NCBI RefSeq assembly: GCF_944385615.1
Contig: NZ_CALWXV010000076.1
Span: forward strand, 1 to 41,041
Length of the DNA stretch: 41,041 nucleotides
Source of the DNA: an uncultured Flavonifractor sp.
Lineage (GTDB): Bacteria; Bacillota; Clostridia; Oscillospirales; Oscillospiraceae
Direction of reading: 5' to 3'
Shown here: positions 1-8,245 of the stretch, one piece after another
How the letters are laid out: each line of letters opens with the position of its first letter
Position numbering within the stretch: position 1 is the stretch's first letter
Translations under genes and position numbers: made by a program
Notes under the pieces: generated by a model
What the model was told of the DNA's origin: nothing
The model's input: only the letters and a program-made list of their open reading frames with translations
Databases searched by the model: none

Positions 1-59
1 CTCCATTCCACCAACCGCTGTTGTTGATTGGCTCTCTGTAAACTTGCCGCCTTCTCCAT
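1..59 (-). CDS. tnpA: Partial IS66-type accessory protein TnpA (N-terminal 19 residues)
   Basis: An ORF begins with ATG at 59 and runs off the left edge. It reads MEKAASLQRANQQQRLVEW. A GAGGTG ribosome-binding site lies 5 nt upstream. This resembles the opening of IS66 OrfA/TnpA proteins, which start with a basic helix before a helix-turn-helix that would follow outside the window. In IS66 elements TnpA is an accessory protein needed with TnpB and the DDE transposase TnpC. The assignment is supported by the IS terminus at 191 but the visible peptide is too short to be certain. Confidence 0.5.
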   Translation of the reverse strand, partial: MEKAASLQRANQQQRLVEW

Positions 60-191
60 GCCTGCACCTCACTATCTTGGAGTCTGGGATACTCTCTGGT
101 ACTACCTTGTACTACCATGCACTTCCTCAGACTCTTATAGTTTGGCAGAGGCTTTCTTTACTGACAAGTCGCCGACTGTTTTTACGCTTAC
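1..191 (-). mobile_element. IS66-family insertion sequence, one end only (truncated by window edge)
   Basis: Read on the minus strand, the sequence switches at position 191 from a hairpin repeat to GTAAGCGTAAAAACAG. IS66-family elements are known to begin with GTAA and often GTAAGCG. About 130 bp further in, an ORF starts whose N-terminus resembles IS66 accessory protein TnpA. The flank at 192-217 is the left half of a repeat that is intact at 40965-41002, so the junction can be placed to the base. IS66 elements make 8-bp target duplications; the expected copy of 192-199 would lie outside the window. Family assignment rests on the terminus and 19 residues only. Confidence 0.6.
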
Positions 192-217
192 TTTCGCTGG
201 ACTTTTTCGACAGGCTG
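192..217 (-). repeat. Half of a hairpin repeat, interrupted by the IS
   Basis: Positions 191-217 are the exact reverse complement of 40965-40991 (27 nt; base 191 also serves as the IS terminus). In the right-hand copy the sequence continues into the second arm of a stem with a GAAA loop. Here the second arm is absent because the IS begins directly after the loop. Both copies lie immediately beside a longer G+C-rich hairpin. Confidence 0.75.
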
Positions 218-218
218 A

Positions 219-248
219 GGAACGGCCCGCCGTACGGCGGGCCGTTCC
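219..248. terminator. Strong G+C-rich hairpin, terminator-like
   Basis: A perfect 13-bp stem (ggaacggcccgcc with its complement) closes a 4-nt gtac loop. On the plus strand it is followed by tgttttc, a modest T tract. It separates the repeat/IS from the gene at 361. It may have terminated the gene that originally lay to the left, before the IS arrived. A termination role is inferred from structure only. The 249-360 stretch after it holds only small imperfect hairpins and the RBS of the next gene. Confidence 0.6.
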
Positions 249-360
249 TGTTTTCTGCTGAAAAATATTTTTTGTTGGGTGTATGCAAACGTACACCAAA
301 GCCCCCTGTTTCACCATAGGTAAACGGGGAAGCGCCGCTCCCCCTCAGGAGGGATGAGCT

Positions 361-807
361 ATGTCGGATTCTATGTTTTCTTTTTCGCCCCATACCAAGG
401 GGGAGGCCCAGCAGCTTTACCGGTTGCTCCAACTGTTTGCCGCCCAACTGGAACCGGCCCAGGCCATGGAGGTTGCCTGGGTCTACCCGGAGTTTACCCC
501 CGGAGCTGTCTATCAAACGGGTGAGTACATTCGCTGGGGGACCAACGGAGTGGGAGACCCCCAGCTCTATCAGGTAACGCTGGACCATCGCTCCAGTCCC
601 GGCTGTTCACCGGAGCAGGCCCCAGAGCTCTATGAGGCCATTGGGGTGGACAGCCAGGGGGTGCCCTTATGGAGCCGCCCAGCGGGAGACGGGGACGGCT
701 ACGAGGCGGGGGATATCGTTTGCTTCCGGAAGGTCCGGTACCGCTGCCTGCGGGGGCCCTGCCTGTTCAGCCCCGAGGAGGCACCGGAGGAGTGGGTCAT
801 AACTTAA
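361..807 (+). CDS. Small protein with two carbohydrate-binding-like (CBM5/12-type) repeats
   Basis: The protein has 148 residues. The ATG follows a strong AGGAGG site with 8-nt spacing. The first 40 residues look helical. Two related units follow, at about 42-95 (YQTGEYIRWG ... SPEQAPELY) and about 105-148 (YEAGDIVCF ... SPEEAPEEW). Each has the pattern Y-x-x-G-D/E, an aromatic strand, and an aP-x-x-W/Y end. This is the pattern of CBM5/12-like modules found in chitinases and in phage tail or lysis-associated proteins. No catalytic domain, signal peptide or membrane segment is visible. The gene is monocistronic, G+C-rich like the chromosome, and converges on the AT-rich island. It could be a remnant of a prophage accessory region; that is a guess. 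Confidence 0.6.
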   Translation: MSDSMFSFSPHTKGEAQQLYRLLQLFAAQLEPAQAMEVAWVYPEFTPGAVYQTGEYIRWGTNGVGDPQLYQVTLDHRSSPGCSPEQAPELYEAIGVDSQGVPLWSRPAGDGDGYEAGDIVCFRKVRYRCLRGPCLFSPEEAPEEWVIT

Positions 808-903
808 AGTGCACAAATAGATACCCAAAGATAAGTTAAGGCTATTTTCACATCATAGTTCTACTATTCTATTTTTATAGCATCATATTCTTATATAAAC
901 TAC

Positions 904-3252
904 CTATATTGTGAAAGTATTGTCGTGAAATATTCTTTCAAATAATTTCACCGCATCATATACATTTTTAACCATATATTCTGACGCATCTAAAACAATA
1001 CCGCCACCAGGCATTTTTTGTTTTTTATAGCTTTTTACCTGCTTCATTTCTTCAAGTCTATTGTTATCAATTGTTCTTGGAGACAGGCAATGATAGTAAA
1101 TTTCCTGATCAAACCAGCATAAAAATTCTTCTCCTTTCCGCATAGCAGTATATCTCATTTCATGAATCTTTTTATCAAAAACGACATCACGAACATCTAA
1201 TTCACTTGCAAGTTTTTTATATATTTGTTTCCAATCAAATAATCCATCCAAAGATTGTTCAGAAAGCACCCCTATAGTCATTGCTCTAAGCAAACTGCAA
1301 TATAGCGACCATGTATCCGTACTTGTAAGGGGTATCTCTCTTTCCAGATATGAACGGCAAAAGCCGCCCATATTGTGGTCTGCTTTTGTCTCTTGGAGGA
1401 TCTGCATATATTCTTGATCTGTGACAATTCCTTTGTTAGATTTTGTTCCAATAGAAGCACTGCTCATCCCTGCAATGGATAGTGGATATTCTAGATTTAA
1501 AATTACTGGTTTGATACATGCTGAAATTACTCCCATATAAATGTCCTGACAAGCCCAATCCCATAAGCGACCGGTTTTCTCCCACAATGTTGTAAAATAG
1601 CTTCTTTTAAAACAAGAATTGATATACATCATGGGCAGCGTATACATAGCCTGAGATTCTTTCAGGACAGTAGCAATATAACTGGCACCACTTTTATAAT
1701 AACATCCATATTCCCCTTTTTTGTATGCTCGTGGAATAATAAATTGATTTTGTTGCCCATAGTTAAAGCCCGGCCAAGCATAAAAGCCTCTTTCCCATTG
1801 AATAATCTCTTCCTCTGGATACTGTTTAGTAACACTATCCAAAGTTTCCAATGCCCACGGTAATAAACCGTCATCTGATCCCAATGCAAATATATATTCT
1901 CCATGTGCTTGAAGATACGCATACTCGAAACTTTTACATAGTTGCAAATCTCTAGGTGTTTTTCTATAAATAATGCGTGGATCATTAATCTCTTTACACA
2001 GTGAATAGATTTCCGCATTTCCGCCCGTTGAATTATCGCTAACTACAATTTCATAGGACCCTTTATACGTCTGTTCCAAGCACGTCTTAATGGTATGAAA
2101 AAGTGTAGTTGCTGAATTACGTGCTGGGATTACAATGGAAAATTTACACTTGGCTGGTTGCATTATGGCTTCTTTGACTGAAAATCCGTAAATCTCACTT
2201 ACATACGATAAATAATCTCCACACCACCCAAAGGTAAGGACACATTCATAATAATCTGTTTGAAAATTATAAAGTCTTCCCATTTGTTTTTGTAGCAACG
2301 GAGTTTGGCAGAGCTCGTCCATAAGATAGCCACTGCTTAACAACAAAGCATGATCATTGTAAAACTCGTTTTGATTGAGATGCTGAATAACATAATCAAT
2401 GTTGCTTCCTAAGGATTCTCCATTTTGAATGAGTTCTATAGGATGTAGCGTTGTAAGAAGACCTTCTTCTTCGATATTTTGTAGTGTAATTGCCAAAGTT
2501 TCCTCTAACTGCACTGTATGTTGTACTTCAATTTGAATAGATATGTCGATAAAATATACCTTTTTGTTTAGCAGAGTTAATGCCTTGGCTACAGCTTTAC
2601 ATGTAGTTTGATCCGCAAAGTCACTGACAGCAACTATAAAAACGTGATTACTTTCCTGCCTCAGTCGGTATTCTAGCTCTCCACTATTTGGCAGTTCTTT
2701 TATCCACGGCCTAAAGCAACTATCGTCTTGGAAAATAGCTTCATAAGCAGCACTAAATATAGGATATGCAACAAGATCTTGCTGCACATAACTATAGTTT
2801 AACATCTTTAAAAACACAGCTTTTGAGTGATCGCCATCTAAAAAAGCTTGGTAAGTATTATTGATTTCTACGCCAATTTTTTCAATAAATTTCCGTTCTT
2901 CCTCATTTGATTCCCCATTCCATTGGTTAAAGCAGCAAAGCAAGTAGTAGATTCTTTTTGCATCCAAAGGATCGTCATAACTTCTTACAAGTTGTAAATA
3001 CGCCTTTAATGCATCTGCAGCGCCATTATATGCGTACAGCGCCCAACTCTTATCTCTTAAAACATCATATATTTCTTCTACACTATAGGCTTTACTTTTA
3101 AGCATGGCCAACGCTCGTGCAACATACCATTTCGTACGAACTGGTTTTATTTCTGCCAATTGATCCAACGTCAGAATAGTTTGTGCAGCGTTGGATTCAT
3201 CCAAATTATCTATTAAATTTTCTAGTAAAGCCAGATATTCTTTTTCATTCAT
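904..3252 (-). CDS. Large glycosyltransferase, family 2 domain with helical N-terminal region
   Basis: The protein has 782 residues. Residues 1-200 are helix-rich and TPR-like. Residues 200-365 contain a second alpha/beta segment of unknown role. A GT-A glycosyltransferase domain starts near 370 (FSIVIPARNSATTLFHTI). It shows the nucleotide-sugar aspartate patch VVSDNS near 405 and the DxD-like LGSDDG near 458-462. The C-terminal 200 residues are unassigned. It likely transfers a sugar from a nucleotide donor onto the flagellar glycan; donor and acceptor cannot be read. It is the last gene of the minus-strand island, separated from the preceding gene by a 106-bp gap with a hairpin. Its ribosome-binding site is weak (GGTGA), so the start is less certain. 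It is strongly AT-rich. Confidence 0.8.
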   Translation of the reverse strand: MNEKEYLALLENLIDNLDESNAAQTILTLDQLAEIKPVRTKWYVARALAMLKSKAYSVEEIYDVLRDKSWALYAYNGAADALKAYLQLVRSYDDPLDAKRIYYLLCCFNQWNGESNEEERKFIEKIGVEINNTYQAFLDGDHSKAVFLKMLNYSYVQQDLVAYPIFSAAYEAIFQDDSCFRPWIKELPNSGELEYRLRQESNHVFIVAVSDFADQTTCKAVAKALTLLNKKVYFIDISIQIEVQHTVQLEETLAITLQNIEEEGLLTTLHPIELIQNGESLGSNIDYVIQHLNQNEFYNDHALLLSSGYLMDELCQTPLLQKQMGRLYNFQTDYYECVLTFGWCGDYLSYVSEIYGFSVKEAIMQPAKCKFSIVIPARNSATTLFHTIKTCLEQTYKGSYEIVVSDNSTGGNAEIYSLCKEINDPRIIYRKTPRDLQLCKSFEYAYLQAHGEYIFALGSDDGLLPWALETLDSVTKQYPEEEIIQWERGFYAWPGFNYGQQNQFIIPRAYKKGEYGCYYKSGASYIATVLKESQAMYTLPMMYINSCFKRSYFTTLWEKTGRLWDWACQDIYMGVISACIKPVILNLEYPLSIAGMSSASIGTKSNKGIVTDQEYMQILQETKADHNMGGFCRSYLEREIPLTSTDTWSLYCSLLRAMTIGVLSEQSLDGLFDWKQIYKKLASELDVRDVVFDKKIHEMRYTAMRKGEEFLCWFDQEIYYHCLSPRTIDNNRLEEMKQVKSYKKQKMPGGGIVLDASEYMVKNVYDAVKLFERIFHDNTFTI

Positions 3253-3281
3253 TGTTTTTCACCATTCTTTTATTTGTACAG

Positions 3282-3318
3282 GAAAGGGCGCGTTGCAATA
3301 CTTGCGACGCACCCTTTT
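3282..3318 (-). terminator. Intergenic hairpin between the last two island genes
   Basis: A stem of about 15-16 bp (aaagggcgcgttgcaa against its near-complement) has one mismatch and a short loop. It lies just downstream of the 3359-4414 gene on the minus strand. The T tract after it on that strand is short (CCCTTTCC), so it may terminate partially or protect the 3' end. On the minus strand, TTGCAA inside the stem stands 17 bp from AAATAA, a weak possible promoter for the 904-3252 gene. Confidence 0.45.
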
Positions 3319-3358
3319 AATATTTACTGGTATTTTTTATTTTATAGGAGAGCTTTTA

Positions 3359-4414
3359 TCAATGCTTCCATGGAATAAATCCTTCGGGCGGATCATAAGA
3401 AACTGTTCTTTTTGTCGTATATGTATGTTCAATCTTCTGTAACATTTGAACTCTATCCTTTTGATCTCCATCAATACAGGCTTTTAAATCTTGATATAGA
3501 CCAGAATCCGCAATCTCGAAATCAAAAGCACGAGACTGGCACAAATATCTTTTGGCAGCCATGATATCACCCGAATATAACATTTTAATTGCATAGCGTA
3601 AACACATATTTCCTAATTTTTTGGTCGCCTCATCCAATCTTTTTGCTGGCTTTGTCATGCCGTATTCAGATGTGACCTTAGCAATTTTATTAATAATTTG
3701 AAAATGTTCCATCACAGCAGTCAGATTTCGTTCAGACTCACTGGTTTCATTTCCTGAATGTACTCGGTACTGCATAAGCGGTTCATTAATATAACCAATA
3801 TCTCCTGCGCATGCAAATAATGCATTTGTATACCAGTCGTTCGCAACTTGGAAGCCACAATTCCATGACTTTATCTGCATTGCAGAGGCCATTCGATACA
3901 TTCTTTGTCCAGGTATGGCAATACCAGACATCATAAATACTGCGGCCTGATCTTCTCCTGGAACGACACAAGACTGGTTATAAAAGGCTGGTGTTTTTGT
4001 TATAATTCCATGTTCATTAATTTCATCGCGATGGGTCATTACCATGCTTACAGTCGGGTTTTGTACAAATATATCTACACATTTTTCAATAAATTCAGGA
4101 TAAATTGCATCGTCACTAGCAAGAACTAATATAAGCTCTCCTTCACAATCTCGAAGACATAGGTTGCTATTCCGATCACTTCCAAAATTATACTTATTTT
4201 GTACAGCACTATAATAAATTCCCTTTTCATGGAACTTTGGAATATAAGACAGTGCTATGTCATAGGAGTTATCAGTCGAATGATTATCATGCAATATCAC
4301 TTCATAATTATCATAAGTCTGGCTTAAAATACTATCTAAGCAATGATTTAGATATTTACCATAATTATAGTTTGGTACACAAATACTTACAAGCGGTTTA
4401 TAATTATATAACAT
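3359..4414 (-). CDS. Glycosyltransferase family 2
   Basis: The protein has 351 residues with a GT-A fold at the N-terminus. It shows VSICVPNYNYGKYL at 9-22, the acidic patch LHDNHSTD at 41-48 and the DxD-equivalent LASDDA at 98-103. The C-terminal 100 residues are helical. It should add one sugar of the flagellar glycan in the cytoplasm. The start follows GGGG with 6 nt to the ATG. It lies 12 bp after the FkbM gene upstream, so it is in the same transcription unit. The GT2 domain is clear; donor and acceptor are unknown. Confidence 0.85.
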   Translation of the reverse strand: MLYNYKPLVSICVPNYNYGKYLNHCLDSILSQTYDNYEVILHDNHSTDNSYDIALSYIPKFHEKGIYYSAVQNKYNFGSDRNSNLCLRDCEGELILVLASDDAIYPEFIEKCVDIFVQNPTVSMVMTHRDEINEHGIITKTPAFYNQSCVVPGEDQAAVFMMSGIAIPGQRMYRMASAMQIKSWNCGFQVANDWYTNALFACAGDIGYINEPLMQYRVHSGNETSESERNLTAVMEHFQIINKIAKVTSEYGMTKPAKRLDEATKKLGNMCLRYAIKMLYSGDIMAAKRYLCQSRAFDFEIADSGLYQDLKACIDGDQKDRVQMLQKIEHTYTTKRTVSYDPPEGFIPWKH

Positions 4415-4426
4415 ATTTTACCCCAA

Positions 4427-5539
4427 TCATATACATGCATAACAATCTGTGTCACCAACATTTGCCGTATGATGACGCAAATATATTTTATATTTAGGAT
4501 TGAATTCCTTAATTTTTAAAGGGACATTCCACAAATCACTCAAATAATGATACGCACTAATCGCTAGTTTGGGCGATTGATTCTTAATTATCTCACTAGC
4601 TCCTTCCAAAGCGGGTAGCTCAGAACCTTCAACATCCATCTTAATAAAAGTGACTCTGTTCCCCTGAACTACTTCATCAATTGACACAACATCAATTTCA
4701 TTTTGGGCATTATCAGAAATATGAGGAGCTATACCTTTTCCTGCAAACTTTAGTGTTGCTTTGTGGCTCCATACGCCTTTATTAATAAATTGAATTCTTC
4801 CATCTTGATTATATACAGCAAGTCTCTGGCACATCTTATTAAAGTTATCTTTTTCAATTTCAAATGCATAGACTTTATCGAATGATCCATTGACAATTTC
4901 AATAAATTTCAAAATAGTATCTCCATCATATGCCCCCGCATCTACCATAACTTCATGAGGTCCAAAATCAAATAAACCATGTCCAAAATACTCTCCAGAG
5001 GATTTTAACTGATTAAATATTTTAGTGGCTAAATGCGGTGCTATTCTATTACATACTGCTTCAGTATATATCTCTCTTGACACTTCATCTTCAAATATAG
5101 ATACTACATACAAAGCTTTATCCAAATTATCTTGAAACCATTTTTTGTTGTATTTGGAATCATATGCATTTGTATATATATCATCAAAATTATAATTTTC
5201 AATTTTCAGTTCATTCAATTGCTTTTGAATGGGAAAATAATCAGCAACCATGACCAAAACAATAGGATCTTGTAAAGCTTTCAATTCTTCAATTGAAATG
5301 CAACGTTTTCCTTTAAATGTCTTTCCCCATTTTGATGAATCATTATCACAAACATAGTCGAAATCAAATCCAGGGAGCTTATAACACTTGTTAAAATGTT
5401 CACCTGTACCCCAAAAGCAAATTGTTTTTGCTTCCATAAATCTTTTTTTTATATAAATTTCACGATCATATCGATCAAATTCACTTTCAATTGCATGAGC
5501 AAAAGCATCACTAATCTTTTTAACATAAAGATTTTGCAT
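4427..5539 (-). CDS. FkbM-family SAM methyltransferase with Rossmann-like N-terminal domain (copy 4)
   Basis: The protein has 370 residues. Residues 38-125 form an N-terminal nucleotide-binding-like module (ICFWGTGEHF, then DYVCDND, then IVLVMV). The SAM-binding motif VDAGAYDGDT is at 199-208. Near the C-terminus are the FkbM-typical FIKMDVEGSE and SPKLAISAYH. FkbM enzymes make O-methyl groups, commonly on sugars. I prefer the ATG at 5539, with GGA 9 nt upstream, over a GTG at 5545 that sits too close to that GGA. It is the most divergent of the four FkbM copies in the island and lies between the radical SAM pair and two glycosyltransferases. It probably O-methylates a sugar of the flagellar glycan. 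Confidence 0.85.
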   Translation of the reverse strand: MQNLYVKKISDAFAHAIESEFDRYDREIYIKKRFMEAKTICFWGTGEHFNKCYKLPGFDFDYVCDNDSSKWGKTFKGKRCISIEELKALQDPIVLVMVADYFPIQKQLNELKIENYNFDDIYTNAYDSKYNKKWFQDNLDKALYVVSIFEDEVSREIYTEAVCNRIAPHLATKIFNQLKSSGEYFGHGLFDFGPHEVMVDAGAYDGDTILKFIEIVNGSFDKVYAFEIEKDNFNKMCQRLAVYNQDGRIQFINKGVWSHKATLKFAGKGIAPHISDNAQNEIDVVSIDEVVQGNRVTFIKMDVEGSELPALEGASEIIKNQSPKLAISAYHYLSDLWNVPLKIKEFNPKYKIYLRHHTANVGDTDCYACI

Positions 5540-5585
5540 AAACACACATCCACATCTCGTTGTATTTTACTATATTTTCCTACTC

Positions 5586-6893
5586 TTATTCGTGAATCAA
5601 TGGCTTTTTAAAATCCATATATCCCTGCTCTGCAGCTTTAGAGGTAATCCCCATTCCGCCAATGTGACAATGTCCACAAACTTGATAATATGATTGATCT
5701 ATAAAATTCCGAATATCTTCCTTCAGTTTTTTAGGTTCTACTACTCCTTCCAAATTGACATAATCCGTTGTATAGTCCGCTATTTTAAGTCCATATACTG
5801 CTGCAGCAAAATCGCAAGGATGTAATTTACCATTCTTAATCATCATACACCGCGGTGGATGAAGGCACCTTTGTTTTTTCTGTGTCATTTCCTCTACAGT
5901 TTCCCCAAGAGAATATAGCGTTGATGGTACAATCCACTCTGGCATATGTACACCTACGGTATAAGAAATATTTTTTTGCTGCATCTTTTCAATATTTTTA
6001 TACATCTTTTTTTTAGGACCTTCACCAATACTTTGCTCATAATTGGAGAAACTTACATTTACTCGTTTATCTGTAAGCCCTTCTAACTGTTCATCTGATA
6101 TATCACATGTTCCTGTAGTAGCAATGCAGATAAGCCCTATGTTATCTTTTTGAAGTAATTTCTTAATAATTTTAGAGATATCAGGATGTAAAAATGGTTC
6201 TCCGCCCATTACTGTCACAGAACCAACACTATCCACGGCGTCAAAAAAAGCATCAATATCTTTTTCAATTTGATCAAAAGGCATATTGATACGATCTTCT
6301 TTAGGATATTCATTCATATATGACGTACAGCATTTACATCCTAAACTACATTTTTGGTTAATAGTTAATGTGATGTGATAGATAGACAACGGATTCTTTG
6401 ATGGAGACTTTTTCTTTACAATGTTCTCAACTCTTTTACAGAACATGGCCCTGCAGCACATACTTCCTTGACAAACTTTTGAGTCAACACCCGTCTTATA
6501 ATCAAAAGGACAAACAGTTCCTTCATATAAATAATCTCCACGCAGTACATGATTATACCCTTGTTCATTTAACTCGCCTAGTAATGCACCTCTTACAACA
6601 TTATTGCCAATACAAAAAATAACAAGAGTATTATCTTTGTCAGTTGTAGAAAATGGTGATATTACACTTATCCCGTTTACTTCTTTAAGCTCATCTTTTC
6701 TCAAATCCCAATAATTTTCAATATTAACATTATGATCTAACAAATACTTGCCTAACGCTTCACCTAAAAAACTTGCCCCCCATAAAATAACATGAGAAAA
6801 AGATTTTATGTAATCTAACATTTCTTGATTAACACTGTGCGGAACTACTTCTCCTGAATGTGCAATTTCATAATATTTATTCTGGTTAAACAT
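5586..6893 (-). CDS. Radical SAM protein with Rossmann-like N-terminal module (copy 2)
   Basis: The protein has 435 residues. The N-terminal module is at about 33-125 (VILWGASFLGEALGKYL, then a Y-W-D segment). A cysteine-rich linker follows with Cys128, 141, 147 and 152. The radical SAM core starts near 172 with CSLGCKCC (Cys182, 186, 189 in the CX3CX2C pattern that binds the [4Fe-4S] cluster) and has GGEPFLHP near 232. The C-terminus has a SPASM-like set of cysteines (PPRCMMIKNGKLHPC, then CGHC). The family uses a 5'-deoxyadenosyl radical on varied substrates; this substrate is unknown. Its ATG directly follows the stop of its paralogue, with a GGGGAAG RBS inside that gene, so the two are translationally coupled. 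Confidence 0.85.
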   Translation of the reverse strand: MFNQNKYYEIAHSGEVVPHSVNQEMLDYIKSFSHVILWGASFLGEALGKYLLDHNVNIENYWDLRKDELKEVNGISVISPFSTTDKDNTLVIFCIGNNVVRGALLGELNEQGYNHVLRGDYLYEGTVCPFDYKTGVDSKVCQGSMCCRAMFCKRVENIVKKKSPSKNPLSIYHITLTINQKCSLGCKCCTSYMNEYPKEDRINMPFDQIEKDIDAFFDAVDSVGSVTVMGGEPFLHPDISKIIKKLLQKDNIGLICIATTGTCDISDEQLEGLTDKRVNVSFSNYEQSIGEGPKKKMYKNIEKMQQKNISYTVGVHMPEWIVPSTLYSLGETVEEMTQKKQRCLHPPRCMMIKNGKLHPCDFAAAVYGLKIADYTTDYVNLEGVVEPKKLKEDIRNFIDQSYYQVCGHCHIGGMGITSKAAEQGYMDFKKPLIHE

Positions 6894-8186
6894 TTATACT
6901 TCCCCTTCTATAGGTGTAACAAAGTCATAAAACCCTTGCTCACCAGCCATATCTGTGCTGCCACCACCCCCACCGCAATGACCGCAAGATCTATAATAAG
7001 GCTGGTTTATAAATTTTACAATGGCTTCTGACAGATTTTCTTGGTCCAAGGATACATAATCTTCCGGATAATCTGCCACTCCTACCCCATGCAAAGAAAC
7101 ACTATACAGGCATGGGTAAAGCTTACCATTCATGACCTGCATACAACGCACAGGAATTCTACATTGCGCCTTTTTCTGCATCATAATTTCTTCTGAATAA
7201 TGCCGGTCCCAAAGCGTCGGTGGAATAGCCCACTCAGGCATTCTTACACCAACTGTGACAGGAACATTATTTTCTTTCAAAAACTCTATGTTTCTATAAA
7301 AAATATTTAGTTGTTCTTTGGGTAGGGCATCGTAGTAACCAGAAAATGCAACATTTAATCTCTGATCTCCCGTAAGGCTCTCTAACTTCTCCTTTGAAAT
7401 TTGAAAAATACCATTTGTAGCTATAGATAAAATACCAAAGTTTCTTTTTTCCAGGAGCTTTTTAATTATTTTATCTAAATCTGGGTGCAGAAAAGGTTCT
7501 CCGCCTTGTACTGTAATTGAACCCACAGCATCTACATCATCAAAGATTGCATCAATATCTTTGGCAATCTGATCATAGCTAAAATATGCTCTCCGTTCTT
7601 TAGGGTAACTATTTATATAAGAAACGCAATACTTACATCCTAAGCTACAATGGGTTGTAATCATAAACGTAAGATTTTCTAAAAATAGTCCGCCATGATT
7701 ATATTTATTTTTTACAATATTTTGCAATCTGGAACAAAACATACTCCTACAAGTCATTGAACCATTGCATACCAGTCCATTTACTCCTGTCGTCGAATCA
7801 AATGGGCATACCGCACCCATAAATATCTTGTCACCTAATAGAATATGATTATATCCATGCTCTCTTAATCGCTGCATCAAATTATTGTGTATTGCCGTAT
7901 TTCCAATACATAATATAATAAGAGTATTTTGTTTTATATCAGCATCTGCATCTGGAAAAGGGCTATTTACACATATTTCGTTTATATGGCCTATTTCATC
8001 GGCACGCATATCCCAATAACTATCAATGGAAATGTTATGATTTACAAGATATTTCCCAATTTCTTTTCCTAAATAACTTGCTCCCCATAATATGATACAG
8101 GGAAACGCTTTTATATAAGTAAGTAATTCAGAATTATCAACTTTATCTCCACTATGCACTTTTTTGTAATACTGTTCTATATCCAT
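6894..8186 (-). CDS. Radical SAM protein with Rossmann-like N-terminal module (copy 1)
   Basis: The protein has 430 residues and is about half identical by eye to its downstream neighbour, so this is a tandem duplication that has diverged. The N-terminal module is at 30-120 (IILWGASYLGKEIGKYL). The linker cysteines 127, 140, 146 and 151 are conserved with the paralogue. The radical SAM motif CSLGCKYC uses Cys180, 184 and 187, and GGEP is at 228-231. The C-terminal cysteines PVRCMQVMNGKLYPC and CGHCGGGGG suggest an auxiliary-cluster (SPASM or twitch) region. The RBS before the ATG is weak. In this context it probably modifies a glycan sugar or a flagellin residue; neither can be decided from sequence. 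Confidence 0.85.
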   Translation of the reverse strand: MDIEQYYKKVHSGDKVDNSELLTYIKAFPCIILWGASYLGKEIGKYLVNHNISIDSYWDMRADEIGHINEICVNSPFPDADADIKQNTLIILCIGNTAIHNNLMQRLREHGYNHILLGDKIFMGAVCPFDSTTGVNGLVCNGSMTCRSMFCSRLQNIVKNKYNHGGLFLENLTFMITTHCSLGCKYCVSYINSYPKERRAYFSYDQIAKDIDAIFDDVDAVGSITVQGGEPFLHPDLDKIIKKLLEKRNFGILSIATNGIFQISKEKLESLTGDQRLNVAFSGYYDALPKEQLNIFYRNIEFLKENNVPVTVGVRMPEWAIPPTLWDRHYSEEIMMQKKAQCRIPVRCMQVMNGKLYPCLYSVSLHGVGVADYPEDYVSLDQENLSEAIVKFINQPYYRSCGHCGGGGGSTDMAGEQGFYDFVTPIEGEV

Positions 8187-8245
8187 GACTGTGCAATACC
8201 CACTTTCATCAAAAAATGCTACATCTTAAAGTTTCTTAACTTAGC

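Noticed and set aside
28-319. Small plus- and minus-strand frames near the left edge
   Set aside because: They cross the IS terminus and the 219-248 hairpin, so they cannot be conserved proteins; only the tnpA start at 59 has an RBS and a family resemblance.
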